DNA from: Desulfomicrobium apsheronum
GTDB taxonomy: Bacteria; Desulfobacterota; Desulfovibrionia; Desulfovibrionales; Desulfomicrobiaceae
Direction: 5' to 3'
DNA: 64,000 nt
Assembly (NCBI RefSeq): GCF_900114115.1
Contig: NZ_FORX01000003.1
Location: 62,001-126,000 of the forward strand
The stretch's first letter is position 1. Every line of letters starts with the position of its first letter. Shown piece by piece: positions 16,687 through 25,806 of the stretch. The notes beneath the pieces are model-generated. The model was not told the DNA's origin, did not search any database, and saw only the letters and a program-made list of their open reading frames with translations. The position numbers and the translations under genes are program-made.

Positions 16687-17463
16687 CTATACCCCCAGCT
16701 CGATGTCGCGCACGTCGAAGACGGGACCATGCACGCAGCTTTGCACGTAGTCCCCGGCCGTGGTCTTGCAGACGCAACCAAGGCACGCCCCCACACCGCA
16801 GCCCATGCGATTTTCAAGGGAAACCTGACCGTCCGTGCCGTGCATAAGACAGTACTTGCGCACGACCTTGAGCATGGGCTCCGGCCCGCAGGCCAGCACC
16901 TGTCCCACACCGGCCAGGGCCTTGATGCGCTCCGAGAGCACCGTCTCGAACTGGGCGATGTCGGCCGGGGTTTTCTGCTGCATGGCCTCGCTTTTGATGC
17001 GGGCCGCTATCTCGGCGTACGGATAATGTTCAAGGTCAAGGCGATGCCCGAAGAGCATGGACAGATTGTCCGTGCGCTCGCGCCGGGCAAGCATGACAAA
17101 GGGGGCGATGCCCACTCCTCCGGCCAGGATCAGGTTGGGACGGGCCTCGTCGATGCGGAACCAGCGCCCAAGCGGGCCCCAGACCGTGACTTTCTGTCCG
17201 GGCTCGAGCTCAGCGAGCTTGCGCGTGCCGCGTCCCACGGTCTGAAAAATGATGCGCAAGCCCTTGTCGGACACGTCGCAGACGGAAAAGGGACGCGGCC
17301 AGACCAGCTCCACGCCCCAATGCGCGGGGCGTATCATGACGAACTGCCCAGGCTTGCAAGTCCAGCCCGGCGCAGCGAGAACAAGGTCGATGAGGGTGGG
17401 ATCGCTTCCGGGACGGCAGGACAGAACCTCCAGATCCCGGCACGGTGTTTGACTGTCGATCAT
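16687..17463 (-). CDS. pyrK: Dihydroorotate dehydrogenase B, electron-transfer subunit
   Basis: A 258-residue FAD and 2Fe-2S protein that links PyrD to NAD+. It shows the flavin-binding RPFSV, the NAD-binding ILAGGVGIAP near the centre, and the C-terminal cluster site GCGVGACLGCVCKT with a fourth cysteine in VQSCVHG. Its ATG overlaps the recN stop (ATGA), so pyrK-pyrD are translated behind a DNA repair gene. Length and motifs are complete. Confidence 0.95.
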   Translation of the reverse strand: MIDSQTPCRDLEVLSCRPGSDPTLIDLVLAAPGWTCKPGQFVMIRPAHWGVELVWPRPFSVCDVSDKGLRIIFQTVGRGTRKLAELEPGQKVTVWGPLGRWFRIDEARPNLILAGGVGIAPFVMLARRERTDNLSMLFGHRLDLEHYPYAEIAARIKSEAMQQKTPADIAQFETVLSERIKALAGVGQVLACGPEPMLKVVRKYCLMHGTDGQVSLENRMGCGVGACLGCVCKTTAGDYVQSCVHGPVFDVRDIELGV

Positions 17464-19061
17464 ATGAAATTCCCGGACGCTTGTCCTGACTCATGGGTGA
17501 TTGGTGGAGCCTCGCCCACCATGCGGGCCAGCTCGGCCTGACGCTCGGCTGGGGAGAGGCTTGTGCACAAGGTGTAGGTCACGCCTTCGTGAACTTCCTT
17601 GCGGATGGCGAAATGTTCATCGGCCAACCGGGCCAGTTGCGGCCAGTGGGTGATCAGGATGACCTGCTGGCGCGCGGACAAAAGGCGGATGCGCTCGGCG
17701 ACCTTGATCAGGGTCTGCCCGCCTATACCCGAATCGACCTCGTCGAAAAGCAGGGCCGGGAGCTGATCCCTGGCCCGCAGGCTGACCACGGCCAGCAGAA
17801 AACGGGACAGCTCGCCCCCCGAGGCGATGCGATCAAGGGGCTGGGCATCGAGACCGGGGTTGGGCACCCATAAAAACCGGGGCCTGAGTTCGTCAATCCC
17901 CGCATGGATGGTCAGGGTCCGAAAATCGACCAGCACCCGCAAATGCTCCGAAAATCCCAGATTGACGAGCTCGCTCTTGAGCCCTGCGGTCAGGTCCACG
18001 GAGGCCGCCTCCCGCGCGGAATTCAGCGCCGCCGTGGCCAGCCCCAGGGCCTTCGCTGCCTGAACCTCGTCCTTTTCCAGACGTTGCAAGGCAAGGCCGC
18101 TTTCGTCCAGGAAGGACAGATTTTCCTCGATCTCCTCGCCAAGCGCCACGATGGAATCCAGGGATCGCTTGAGCTTGCGCTGCAGCTGTTGCAACTCCCA
18201 CAGACGCTTCTCCACTTTTTCGGCATCGAAATCCGCGTTCCGGTCCGAACCGAGGGCACGCAGGTCGCGCACCATGTCGGACAGGCCATCGCGAAAACGC
18301 CCGACCTCCCTGGCATGCTCGCCAAATCCCTCGTCCGCCTCGCCCAGTCCGGCCAGCGTCCGCTCCAGAGACGTCAGAACGTCCTGCAGCCCGTTCTCGC
18401 CCAGCAGCAGCCCCTGGGCCTCATCGGCCAGCGCATGGGTCTTCTCGGCCTGACGGGAAGCATCGCGCAGTCGCAGCAGCTCCTCTTCCTCGCCGGGACG
18501 GGGGTCCACCTTGCGAATCTCGGCCAATTGAAATTCCAGAAATTCGCGCCGCTCCAGCAGCCCGGCCATGCGCCGCTGCACCTCGGCCTTGCGCGCCAGA
18601 ATGGCCTGCAAGGCCTCGCGGGCCTCGCGCTGGGAAACAAGGATTTGCGGGTCCGCCAGAAACGCATCCAGGATCTCGACATGATGTTCCGGCGAAAGCA
18701 GACGCTGCTGACCGTGCTGGCTGGTGTGCATCAGGAGGCGGGGGCGAAGCTCGGCCAGGCGTTCCTGGGAACCCAGGTCGTCGTTGATGAAGAGGCGGCT
18801 GCGGCCGGTCTTGGCGGAGAGCTCGCGGCGCAGGAAAAGTTCCTCGCCGTCAAGGTGGAACACGGCCTCGACCAGGGCCTTTTCACGGCCAGGGCGGACC
18901 AGGTCGGCAGCGATGCGCTCGCCGAGGATGAAATCCAGAGCGCGAAGGATGAAAGACTTGCCCGCGCCGGATTCGCCCGTGAGCACGTTCAGTCCCGGAC
19001 AAAATTCAAGCTCGACATCGTCGATGAGGGCCAGATTCCGAATGCGCAGTGTTTCGAGCAT
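17460..19061 (-). CDS. recN: DNA repair protein RecN
   Basis: An SMC-like ATPase that acts early in recombinational double-strand break repair. The 533-residue protein begins MLETLRIRNLALIDDVELEF with Walker A GESGAGKS just after, a long central coiled coil (about 150-370), and C-terminal ATPase parts ASGGELSRFLLA and LLFDEVDSGIGGQT. Length is close to the family norm of about 550. The stop overlaps pyrK. No LexA-like box can be assigned because the gene is inside an operon. Confidence 0.96.
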   Translation of the reverse strand: MLETLRIRNLALIDDVELEFCPGLNVLTGESGAGKSFILRALDFILGERIAADLVRPGREKALVEAVFHLDGEELFLRRELSAKTGRSRLFINDDLGSQERLAELRPRLLMHTSQHGQQRLLSPEHHVEILDAFLADPQILVSQREAREALQAILARKAEVQRRMAGLLERREFLEFQLAEIRKVDPRPGEEEELLRLRDASRQAEKTHALADEAQGLLLGENGLQDVLTSLERTLAGLGEADEGFGEHAREVGRFRDGLSDMVRDLRALGSDRNADFDAEKVEKRLWELQQLQRKLKRSLDSIVALGEEIEENLSFLDESGLALQRLEKDEVQAAKALGLATAALNSAREAASVDLTAGLKSELVNLGFSEHLRVLVDFRTLTIHAGIDELRPRFLWVPNPGLDAQPLDRIASGGELSRFLLAVVSLRARDQLPALLFDEVDSGIGGQTLIKVAERIRLLSARQQVILITHWPQLARLADEHFAIRKEVHEGVTYTLCTSLSPAERQAELARMVGEAPPITHESGQASGNFI

Positions 19062-19075
19062 ATCCGCCTTGTGCT

Positions 19076-20719
19076 TTAGGTTGCGTGCGTTCCCGGGTCG
19101 ATCGCGGGGCGCAGCAGGTCCCGGATCCGTCCGGATTCGTCATGGGCCTCAAGCCGCCGCCAAAAACGATCTTCCTGACCCTGGCGCAGGGCTTCTTCCC
19201 TGGCCGCCAGCAGTTCTTCGAGGCCCTGCCGGACGCGAAAGGCGCGGCAATTGGTGGCCCCGAGCTCCAATGTCAGCCGCCAGTTCGCACGCTCGCGCAA
19301 TGACAGATAGGACAGGGCCTTGAGTCGCAGGCCGTCCCATCCGCTGTCGCGGGCAAGGATTCGGGCCATCTCCCGGTACACGTCCGTGTTTTGCGGATCG
19401 AATTCGCTGGCCTGCACCAGACATTCCAGGCTCGATGCAGGCAGGTGCTTCCTGGGATTGAACACGAATCCGGGCCTGAAAACCCGCCTGAAACGTTGTA
19501 GCTCCCTGGCCCAGGCAAGGCAAATCAAAAGCGGGGTGTCCCCCGGGTCCGGGGCCGATGGCGCGCAGTGACGCCTGTGGCGCAGGAAAAAAAGACGCGA
19601 CAGACGCACATCCTCAAACAGAAGCGCACCCATACCGCCCGCCAGATTGACTTCGAGCGAGGACTCGTATTGCCCTTTCTCCGCCACCGGCACGGCCAGA
19701 CGCATGAACTCGTCCCGGCCGAGCCTGGCCCGCAATCGCAGCAGCACGGCCAGAATCTCTTCCGTTACGGGCAGGGCCGAGAGCCCCGCCGCAAGAGCGT
19801 TTGCGTCCATGTCCAGGCGCCCAGCCTCCCAGAGATGGTACAGCGTCAGCCACCAGGCCACCCGCCCCTCGACGCCGCTCGCCGCTGATCGGTCGCCGAT
19901 ATCCTCGGCCGCGGCCAGCAGCGCCGTGGCGCGATGCTTTGGCAGATGCTCGCGCCGGACCCGCTCCCGGGCACGCAGACCCATGCTGCGGGCCAGCAGA
20001 TCCTCCGAGAGCAGCCGCCGGGCCCAGGCGGCAAGCTCCGCGCCATCGCGATACACGGCCACTTCCTCGTCCGGGATGAACAGTTCCTCAAGGCCGGGAG
20101 TGGCCGGATTGATCACGGCGCATCCGCAGGAAGCCGCTTCTAACAGGCGAAAATTGACTTCCCCGAAAATGGACTCGTTGGGCACGATCCGGCTGTGGTC
20201 ATAAAAATCGAGCATGGGCGCAAAGCCCAGATCAACCCGCGCCTCAAGCGGCCCCAACTCTTTGAGCCAGTCCAGAAACCATCCCCGGACCGGCCTCTCC
20301 GGGGTAACCCGGCCCACAAACCCCAAGCCCCTGCGCCGCTCGTCCCAGGGCGCAAGGGCGCGCTGCGAGCCATACCAGGGCAGCCACAGGGTCCGGGCCG
20401 TGCCTCGCTCCCGGAACCAGGCTTGCCAATGCTTTTGGGTTGTGCAGAAGAGATCGAAAAGGCGGGCGTAATACTGATGCCAGAAACTGTTCAAATGCGT
20501 GTCTATGGACCAGAAAACCTTGGGGCAGGAAAAAACGTCGAGATCTATGACGAGGGTCCGAGGCCCAAGGGCTTCCTGCTGGATCAGGAGGTCGGGAACA
20601 AAATCCCCCAGAAGCGGGGCAAGGCGCACGATGCCCGGCCCCGGACGCAGGTCCTTCACGGTGTGTCCGAGGTCGGACAGGGCCGTGCACAGGCTCGAAT
20701 CCAGACAGACAATGTTCAT
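19076..20719 (-). CDS. CgeB-like glycosyltransferase with C-terminal extension
   Basis: A 547-residue protein. Residues 1-320 look like a CgeB/GT4-type glycosyltransferase: VFWSIDTHLN, GFVGRVTPERP, and the nucleotide-sugar signature NFRLLEAASCGCAVINP near 235 with ELF and DEEVAVYRDGAELA after it. The C-terminal 220 residues are alpha-helical and leucine/arginine-rich, possibly TPR-like, and are not recognised. The ATG overlaps the preceding ABC gene as ATGA. Proteins of this layout often accompany flagellin or surface glycan genes, but none are nearby, so the acceptor is unknown. Confidence 0.75.
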   Translation of the reverse strand: MNIVCLDSSLCTALSDLGHTVKDLRPGPGIVRLAPLLGDFVPDLLIQQEALGPRTLVIDLDVFSCPKVFWSIDTHLNSFWHQYYARLFDLFCTTQKHWQAWFRERGTARTLWLPWYGSQRALAPWDERRRGLGFVGRVTPERPVRGWFLDWLKELGPLEARVDLGFAPMLDFYDHSRIVPNESIFGEVNFRLLEAASCGCAVINPATPGLEELFIPDEEVAVYRDGAELAAWARRLLSEDLLARSMGLRARERVRREHLPKHRATALLAAAEDIGDRSAASGVEGRVAWWLTLYHLWEAGRLDMDANALAAGLSALPVTEEILAVLLRLRARLGRDEFMRLAVPVAEKGQYESSLEVNLAGGMGALLFEDVRLSRLFFLRHRRHCAPSAPDPGDTPLLICLAWARELQRFRRVFRPGFVFNPRKHLPASSLECLVQASEFDPQNTDVYREMARILARDSGWDGLRLKALSYLSLRERANWRLTLELGATNCRAFRVRQGLEELLAAREEALRQGQEDRFWRRLEAHDESGRIRDLLRPAIDPGTHAT

Positions 20720-22218
20720 GATCCGCCTGCCGACCGCTCCGCACTTTCGAAAAGAGCGGCAAAGGCGGGAGTCTGCCGCAATGCGGACCATTCCGTGGCG
20801 GCCACAAGCCGTCCCTGGTCAAGGATGAGTCCGTGAGTCAGCAGCTCGTCCATGTATTCCGGAGAGTGGGTGGCCAGCACCAGGGTGCGCCCCTGCTCGG
20901 CCCAATGCCGAAGCAGTTCGACCATGCGCGCCTGCCAGGAGGCGTCGAGGCCGGAAAAAGGTTCGTCCAGGACCAAGAAATCCGGGCCATGCACAACGGC
21001 TCGACCCAGCATGACCTGCCGCGCCTGGCCGTAGGAAAGCGACCCAAGGGGCCGGTCCAGCCAGTCCTCCATGCCCCAGGCTCGGGCCAGCTCCCGCGTT
21101 TGGCTGACTTGCGTCTCGGAAAGACCGCGATGCACACCAAGGCCGTCGCACAGGCCCGAAAGAAGCACGTCGCGACAGGTGGCTTTGGGCTCGATGCGCT
21201 CCCCTATCCAGGGAGCCAGAATGCCTATGCGGCCCCGGATCTGTGCCATGCGTGTGAGCCCCGAACGCCCGAACCATCTCGCCTCGCCTCCCGGCCAGGG
21301 CCTTCGATATCCGGTGACAAGCTGCAGCAGAGTCGACTTGCCACCGCCGTTGTGCCCGAGCACGCCCCAGCATTCACCGGTGTTGACCGTCCAGCTCAGG
21401 TTGTCCACGGCAGCGCGGCCTTCCATGACCACAGTGCAGGATTCAAGCTCAACCACTGCGCCTGACCGGGACGAGGCGGCCTGTCCCTGCGGCAGTTCCA
21501 GGGCGCCAGGTCGTACCTGCGATGGCCGATCCACCAGACGTCCGTGCTCAATATATATCCGCCCCCGGACCTCTTCGGGCACCGGCAACAGTCCGTGACC
21601 GCTGACCAGAAGGCGGGTGCGGCCCGTGGCCGCGATGCGGTTCAGCGCGTCGAGCAGCTTCAGCTGCCCTTGCCGGTCCAGCCCCTGGGTCAGCTCATCG
21701 ACGGCGAGCAGTTTTGGAGAGGCGATGAGCGCGCGGGCCAGAAGCGCGCGTTTGGCCTGCCCCGTGGACACCGCCCGCATGGGCCGATCAAGGACCAGCC
21801 CCAGGCCCATTTCAAGGCCCAGGGCGCGCGCTTTTTCGCGTTCTGACTCGGCTGGCTCATGATAGAGAAAGGGGGTGTTGTGCAGTCCGGCGCAGATGAT
21901 TTCCCAGACCGGCACGCGCAGGTCATGGCGCAGATACCAGTCCGCCATGGCAGGCGTGACCAGGCGCACATGCGGACGCACGCCGATGGGCGAGGACGAT
22001 TCTTCCCCGAAAAGGCGGTAGATGCGCTGGCCGGAGCTTCGCTGCGAAGGCCACAGCTCGCCGACCAGCAGGCGCAGCAAGGTGGTCTTGCCTGCCCCGT
22101 TGTCGCCGAGAACGGCGAAATGTTCGCGACCACCAATGGTCAGGTTCAGGTCGTGCAGGATGCGGGCTGTGCCCAAATCCACATCGACGTGCCGAAGATG
22201 AATCTCAAGACTGTCCAT
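20716..22218 (-). CDS. Double ATPase ABC protein, ModF-like
   Basis: A 500-residue protein with two ABC ATPase domains. Domain 1 (about 5-235) has GDNGAGKTT, the signature AVSTGQAKR and LLAVDELTQGLD; domain 2 (about 250-490) has GHNGGGKST, LSYGQARQ and FLVLDEPFSGLD. Tandem ATPases of this type without a membrane partner include ModF/PhrA, linked to molybdate handling or photorepair in other bacteria. No permease or binding protein is adjacent. It is placed first in the group that leads through the glycosyltransferase to recN-pyrKD. Substrate is unknown. Confidence 0.82.
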   Translation of the reverse strand: MDSLEIHLRHVDVDLGTARILHDLNLTIGGREHFAVLGDNGAGKTTLLRLLVGELWPSQRSSGQRIYRLFGEESSSPIGVRPHVRLVTPAMADWYLRHDLRVPVWEIICAGLHNTPFLYHEPAESEREKARALGLEMGLGLVLDRPMRAVSTGQAKRALLARALIASPKLLAVDELTQGLDRQGQLKLLDALNRIAATGRTRLLVSGHGLLPVPEEVRGRIYIEHGRLVDRPSQVRPGALELPQGQAASSRSGAVVELESCTVVMEGRAAVDNLSWTVNTGECWGVLGHNGGGKSTLLQLVTGYRRPWPGGEARWFGRSGLTRMAQIRGRIGILAPWIGERIEPKATCRDVLLSGLCDGLGVHRGLSETQVSQTRELARAWGMEDWLDRPLGSLSYGQARQVMLGRAVVHGPDFLVLDEPFSGLDASWQARMVELLRHWAEQGRTLVLATHSPEYMDELLTHGLILDQGRLVAATEWSALRQTPAFAALFESAERSAGGS

Positions 22219-22272
22219 GCTTCCTCTGGCTGCGGGCGAGTTGACCGGGAGCTCCCGGACCGGAGGACAGTA

Positions 22273-22887
22273 CTAGCGTTGCAGCAGCTCCATGTCGATA
22301 GTCAGGTCAATGGTTTCGCCCATGACTCCCATCCGTGTCCATTCTGCGGAGCCCACGTGGAAATCCAGACGGTTTATGGAAAACTCTGCATGCAGGCCGA
22401 GCACCCTGGTGCCGGGCATCTGGTCCGTGATAGGATGCGGGACGATGCCGAGCACCTGTAGCGGAACCCTGACCTCGGCGGTCACGTCGCGAATGGTCAA
22501 GTCTCCGATGACGACGAGGACGCCGCCTTCTTCGGGGACAACTTTTCTGGAAGCGAAAATCATCCGGGGCGATTTCTCCACGTCCAGAAAATCCGGACTG
22601 CGCAGATGATCGTCACGAGCGGGTACGCCGGTATGAACGCTTGAACTGTCGATCAAAAAATAGAACTGGCTTTTCTCGGGCCGCGCGGCATCATACTCGA
22701 CCTGGCCGGAAAACCGGCTGAAGACGCCGGGCACATAGCCCACGATATGACGAATCCGGAAGCCCACGGAAGAATGCTCCATATCGATATCCCATTGCCC
22801 GGCAGCCTTCTCGCCGGCCAAGAGCACTCCGGGTCCCAGAATACAAAAAAGCGTGAAAAGAACCATCTTCAAAAAAAATCGCATCAA
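22273..22887 (-). CDS. YceI-family periplasmic lipid-binding-like protein
   Basis: A 204-residue exported protein with a signal peptide (about 1-24) and the YceI lipocalin-like barrel: WDIDMEHSSVGFRIRHIVG at its start, then FLDVEKSPRMIFAS and GDLTIRDVTAEV. Family members bind polyisoprenoid lipids or act in stress responses; this one could serve likewise. Start could be the second Met. It is 54 bases before the ModF-like gene on the same strand, so it may be the first gene of that group. Confidence 0.88.
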   Translation of the reverse strand: MMRFFLKMVLFTLFCILGPGVLLAGEKAAGQWDIDMEHSSVGFRIRHIVGYVPGVFSRFSGQVEYDAARPEKSQFYFLIDSSSVHTGVPARDDHLRSPDFLDVEKSPRMIFASRKVVPEEGGVLVVIGDLTIRDVTAEVRVPLQVLGIVPHPITDQMPGTRVLGLHAEFSINRLDFHVGSAEWTRMGVMGETIDLTIDMELLQR

Positions 22888-23108
22888 AAAAATCTCCGCT
22901 AAGGTTGCGACAGGCTGGTTTCCTACATCGGAAAAAGCCCGCCCCGGCCGCCTGGGTCCTTTGAATCACTTCAATCTTAAAAGCCCTCAAGGCCGGATTT
23001 GTCAGGCCCCCCTATCAGGGACGAGCCTTTTGCGCCATACTTGAGCGTATGACAATTTTTCCTGTTGACAGCCGGTGCCGAATGTATCAAAAGGCGGCTT
23101 CGCGTTGT
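22888..23108. promoter_or_regulatory. Intergenic region between yceI and tRNA-Ala
   Basis: About 220 non-coding bases. TTGACA at 23065-23070 is a good -35 hexamer for the tRNA, but the -10 (TATCAA-like, about 14-16 bases later) is poor, so the promoter call is tentative. The other half should hold the divergent yceI promoter; nothing else is visible. Confidence 0.35.
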
Positions 23109-23184
<76 letters not shown>

Positions 23185-23220
23185 CTTAAACGCTTAAAAA
23201 ACATTACGTTTACTTGAATG

Positions 23221-23266
23221 CCGCAAACAACGAAACCGTCAGAGATGACGGTTTTTTTGTTTGCGG
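23221..23266 (+). terminator. Terminator after tRNA-Ala
   Basis: Nested inverted repeats: AACCGTC/GACGGTT with a 6-base loop inside CCGCAAACAA/TTGTTTGCGG, with a run of seven to eight T at the centre of the right arm. Confidence 0.75.
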
Positions 23267-23555
23267 CCGCCGTTGATCCTTCCAGCGGGTCAAGACTTTA
23301 TGATACGCCATGAAGTGGCGCACGGTTTGCTTTTTCTTGAAAGGAAAATGTATTGGCAAGTCCGAGCGTGACACATCTTACCGTATTCACATGTTGTTTT
23401 GTAAGCACGCAACCCACATGTGCCAACAGCATTCAATTGTTTTATGTACAGTTATCAGGCATTATCGATTATTGAATGGTCCTATGCTTTTTTTCCGCGA
23501 TGTGAAAAAATTCTCCCGTCAACCAGGCCCGCAGGGCCTTATGGATAGATAACCA
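23267..23555. other. Non-coding stretch upstream of the receiver-kinase gene
   Basis: About 290 bases. An 80-codon open frame is present from 23310 but has no ribosome-binding site, odd composition and no recognisable pattern, so I read the stretch as untranslated leader and promoter region. Short inverted repeats (CGCCA/TGGCG near 23306) are visible but not convincing as a terminator. Confidence 0.4.
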
Positions 23556-24608
23556 ATGATCGGAAAGAAACGTTCCAAAATCCTGATTGTCGACGACACT
23601 GAAGTGAACATCGACATTCTGGTGGAATTTCTCGGCGACATATATGATGTCAGCACGGCATCCGATGGCTTCACGGCCCTGGAAAGTGTCGCCGCCACCC
23701 CCCCAGACCTCATTCTGCTCGACATCATGATGCCCGGACTGGATGGCTTTGGAGTTTGCGAGAAGCTCAAGGGCGATGCGGCAACGTCAGACATTCCGAT
23801 CATCTTCGTGACCACCCTTTCCGACATCACCACCGAATCCCAGGGATTTGACCTCGGCGCCGCCGACTTCATCACCAAGCCCTTCAGCAGCGCGGTGGTC
23901 AGGGCCAGGGTCAAGAATCACCTCGCCCTGCGCGAAGCTGCCCGGTTCAAGGCAGATGTGGAGCAAATCACGCGGCATGACCTCAAGTCCCCCCTGAACA
24001 CGGTCATCGACCTACCGAAGCGCATGCTCTTGAGCGAAAATCTTTCCGACCGCCTGCGCGACATGCTGCAGCGCATCGAGGACGCCGGGCGCACGCTCCT
24101 GGCCATGAACAATCTCGCCTCCGTGCTCTTCAAGATGGAGCAGGAAACCTACACCCTGACTCGCGCGAAAATGGACCTGACCGCCGTGACGCGCATGGTC
24201 CTCTCGGCTCTCGAAGATACCGCCCGGATGCGAGACATCAAGCTGCAACTGGTCGTCAACGGCGCTGACATCCCCGCCCCGATTCATTTCATGGGCGAGG
24301 AACTGCTCTGCCACTCCATGATCTGGAACATCGTCGATTGGGCCGTGGAAGCTTCCCCGCGAGAGGACATCGTTCTGGTGTCCGTTGAATCCACATCACC
24401 GAGCATGATTCGGATCGACATCACCGGCAGGACAGAAGCGCCCCTGGAACTTCGGGATATCTTCTTTGAAAAATACGCGGGCGACAAAAAACACGGAACC
24501 GGGCTCAAAACATATTCAGCTCGGCTTATCGCAAGGACGCACGGCGGGGACGCCATCGTGAGCAGCAAGGACGACAAGATCGTGATCAGCATTTTCTTGC
24601 CCACATGA
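23556..24608 (+). CDS. Receiver-histidine kinase hybrid (response regulator first)
   Basis: A 350-residue soluble signalling protein. Residues 5-120 form a receiver with acidic Asp13/Asp14, phospho-acceptor Asp56 (LLDIMMPGLDG), Thr near 86 and Lys108 (ITKPF). A dimerisation helix with TRHDLKSPLN (His141) follows, and then an ATPase domain. The N box is weak (MIWNIVDW lacks the second Asn) and the usual DxGxG of the G1 box is not clear, though GTGLKTYSARLIARTHGG of the G2 region is good. It has no sensor or membrane part and no adjacent partner, so input must come by phosphotransfer or protein contact. Confidence 0.82.
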   Translation: MIGKKRSKILIVDDTEVNIDILVEFLGDIYDVSTASDGFTALESVAATPPDLILLDIMMPGLDGFGVCEKLKGDAATSDIPIIFVTTLSDITTESQGFDLGAADFITKPFSSAVVRARVKNHLALREAARFKADVEQITRHDLKSPLNTVIDLPKRMLLSENLSDRLRDMLQRIEDAGRTLLAMNNLASVLFKMEQETYTLTRAKMDLTAVTRMVLSALEDTARMRDIKLQLVVNGADIPAPIHFMGEELLCHSMIWNIVDWAVEASPREDIVLVSVESTSPSMIRIDITGRTEAPLELRDIFFEKYAGDKKHGTGLKTYSARLIARTHGGDAIVSSKDDKIVISIFLPT

Positions 24609-24759
24609 TGCGCAGCCAATCAAACCATCGCCTTTCTACGGCCTCGAAAGGCAAGACGCGAAAACGGGATCTTGGCAAAATCCTACTCCGGGACATGCAC
24701 GGGTTCAAACATCCTCAAGCCCCGTCGTTCAGAGCAGGCCCTGGTCCCGAAGCAAACGC
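24609..24759. other. Gap between convergent genes
   Basis: About 150 bases between the receiver-kinase gene and the 3' end of nfo; I see no gene and no strong hairpin. Confidence 0.3.
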
Positions 24760-25629
24760 TCAAAACGCTTTTCGCGTCACGGCCTGGTCGGCGGATCGTT
24801 CGTGCCACATCCCGCGTAGCAGCCGGATCTCTTCGGCATACCCCGGCAGCTCGTTTGGCGTTTCCAGATAAAACGGCAGGTTCCGCAAGCGCGGATGGTT
24901 GACGATGCGTCCGAATGCCGCCAGCCCGATATGCCCCTCGCCGATCCGGGCGTGACGATCCTTGCGGCTGCCCCTGGGATTCAGACTGTCGTTCAAGTGA
25001 ATCGCATGCAGATTTTCAAGACCGACGACTCGATCGAATTCGGCCAGCACGCCGTCCAGGTCTCCTACGATATCGTATCCCGCATCATGAACATGGCATG
25101 TGTCCAGACAGACCCCGATCTTTTCCGGCATCCGCGCACGGTCCATGATTTCCCGCAATTCCTCGAAAGTGCTCCCAACCTCGCTGCCTTTGCCGGACAT
25201 GGTTTCAAGCAGGACCAAGGTCGTCGTTTGCGACGTGAGCACGACGCCCAGTTGCGCCGCGATGAGCCGTATTCCCTCGTCCACCCCTTGCCCCACATGG
25301 CTGCCAGGATGAAAATTGTACATGTTTCCGGGAAGATGTTCCATGCGCGCCAAATCGTCCCGCATCGTCTCCAGGGCAAAGTTCCTGACCTTGGCGTCGG
25401 CCGAGCACGGATTCAGCGTGTACGGCGCGTGAGCCAGGAAGGGACCAAGTCCATGCTCTGCGGCCAACGCCCTGAACACGGCCACATCCGCCGGGTCGAT
25501 ATCCTTGGCCTTCCCGCCGCGCGGATTGCGGGTGAAGAACTGGAACGTGCTCGCACCGATTTCAATGGCCGTGCGTCCCATGGCCAAAAAGCCCTTGGAA
25601 GAGGAAAGATGACATCCGATATTGAGCAT
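24760..25629 (-). CDS. nfo: Deoxyribonuclease IV (AP endonuclease)
   Basis: Cuts the backbone at abasic sites during base excision repair. The 289-residue TIM-barrel enzyme carries the zinc-binding set typical of the family: HLSSSKG near the start, [40 protein letters not shown] and the C-terminal FYLETP. The start at 25629 has AAGGA a few bases upstream; a longer in-frame start would add an unrelated hydrophobic stretch. Stands alone on the minus strand. Confidence 0.95.
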   Translation of the reverse strand: MLNIGCHLSSSKGFLAMGRTAIEIGASTFQFFTRNPRGGKAKDIDPADVAVFRALAAEHGLGPFLAHAPYTLNPCSADAKVRNFALETMRDDLARMEHLPGNMYNFHPGSHVGQGVDEGIRLIAAQLGVVLTSQTTTLVLLETMSGKGSEVGSTFEELREIMDRARMPEKIGVCLDTCHVHDAGYDIVGDLDGVLAEFDRVVGLENLHAIHLNDSLNPRGSRKDRHARIGEGHIGLAAFGRIVNHPRLRNLPFYLETPNELPGYAEEIRLLRGMWHERSADQAVTRKAF

Positions 25630-25702
25630 CACGCGTCCTTTTTTTTTAATGACGCCCCAGGCCCAGCCCATAACCAAGTGCCGGACGGAGCAGAGAATCC
25701 CA

Positions 25703-25738
25703 AAAAACAGGAAAGCCGCCCCAAAGGACGACTCTCCT
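25703..25738 (-). terminator. Terminator downstream of the chemoreceptor gene
   Basis: On the minus strand AGGAGAGTCGTCC pairs, using several G-U pairs, with GGCGGCTTTCCT across a short loop, followed by GTTTTTT. It is about 70 bases past the chemoreceptor stop and before the nfo start. Confidence 0.5.
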
Positions 25739-25806
25739 GCCAATCATTTCTTCACGACACACGCCAGGCGTGTTCTCCATAAAACCGGACCTGGAACTTT
25801 ACGCTC

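Noticed and set aside
23310-23552. 80-codon plus-strand frame before the receiver-kinase gene
   Set aside because: No ribosome-binding site, odd residue composition and position in a leader region; more likely untranslated.
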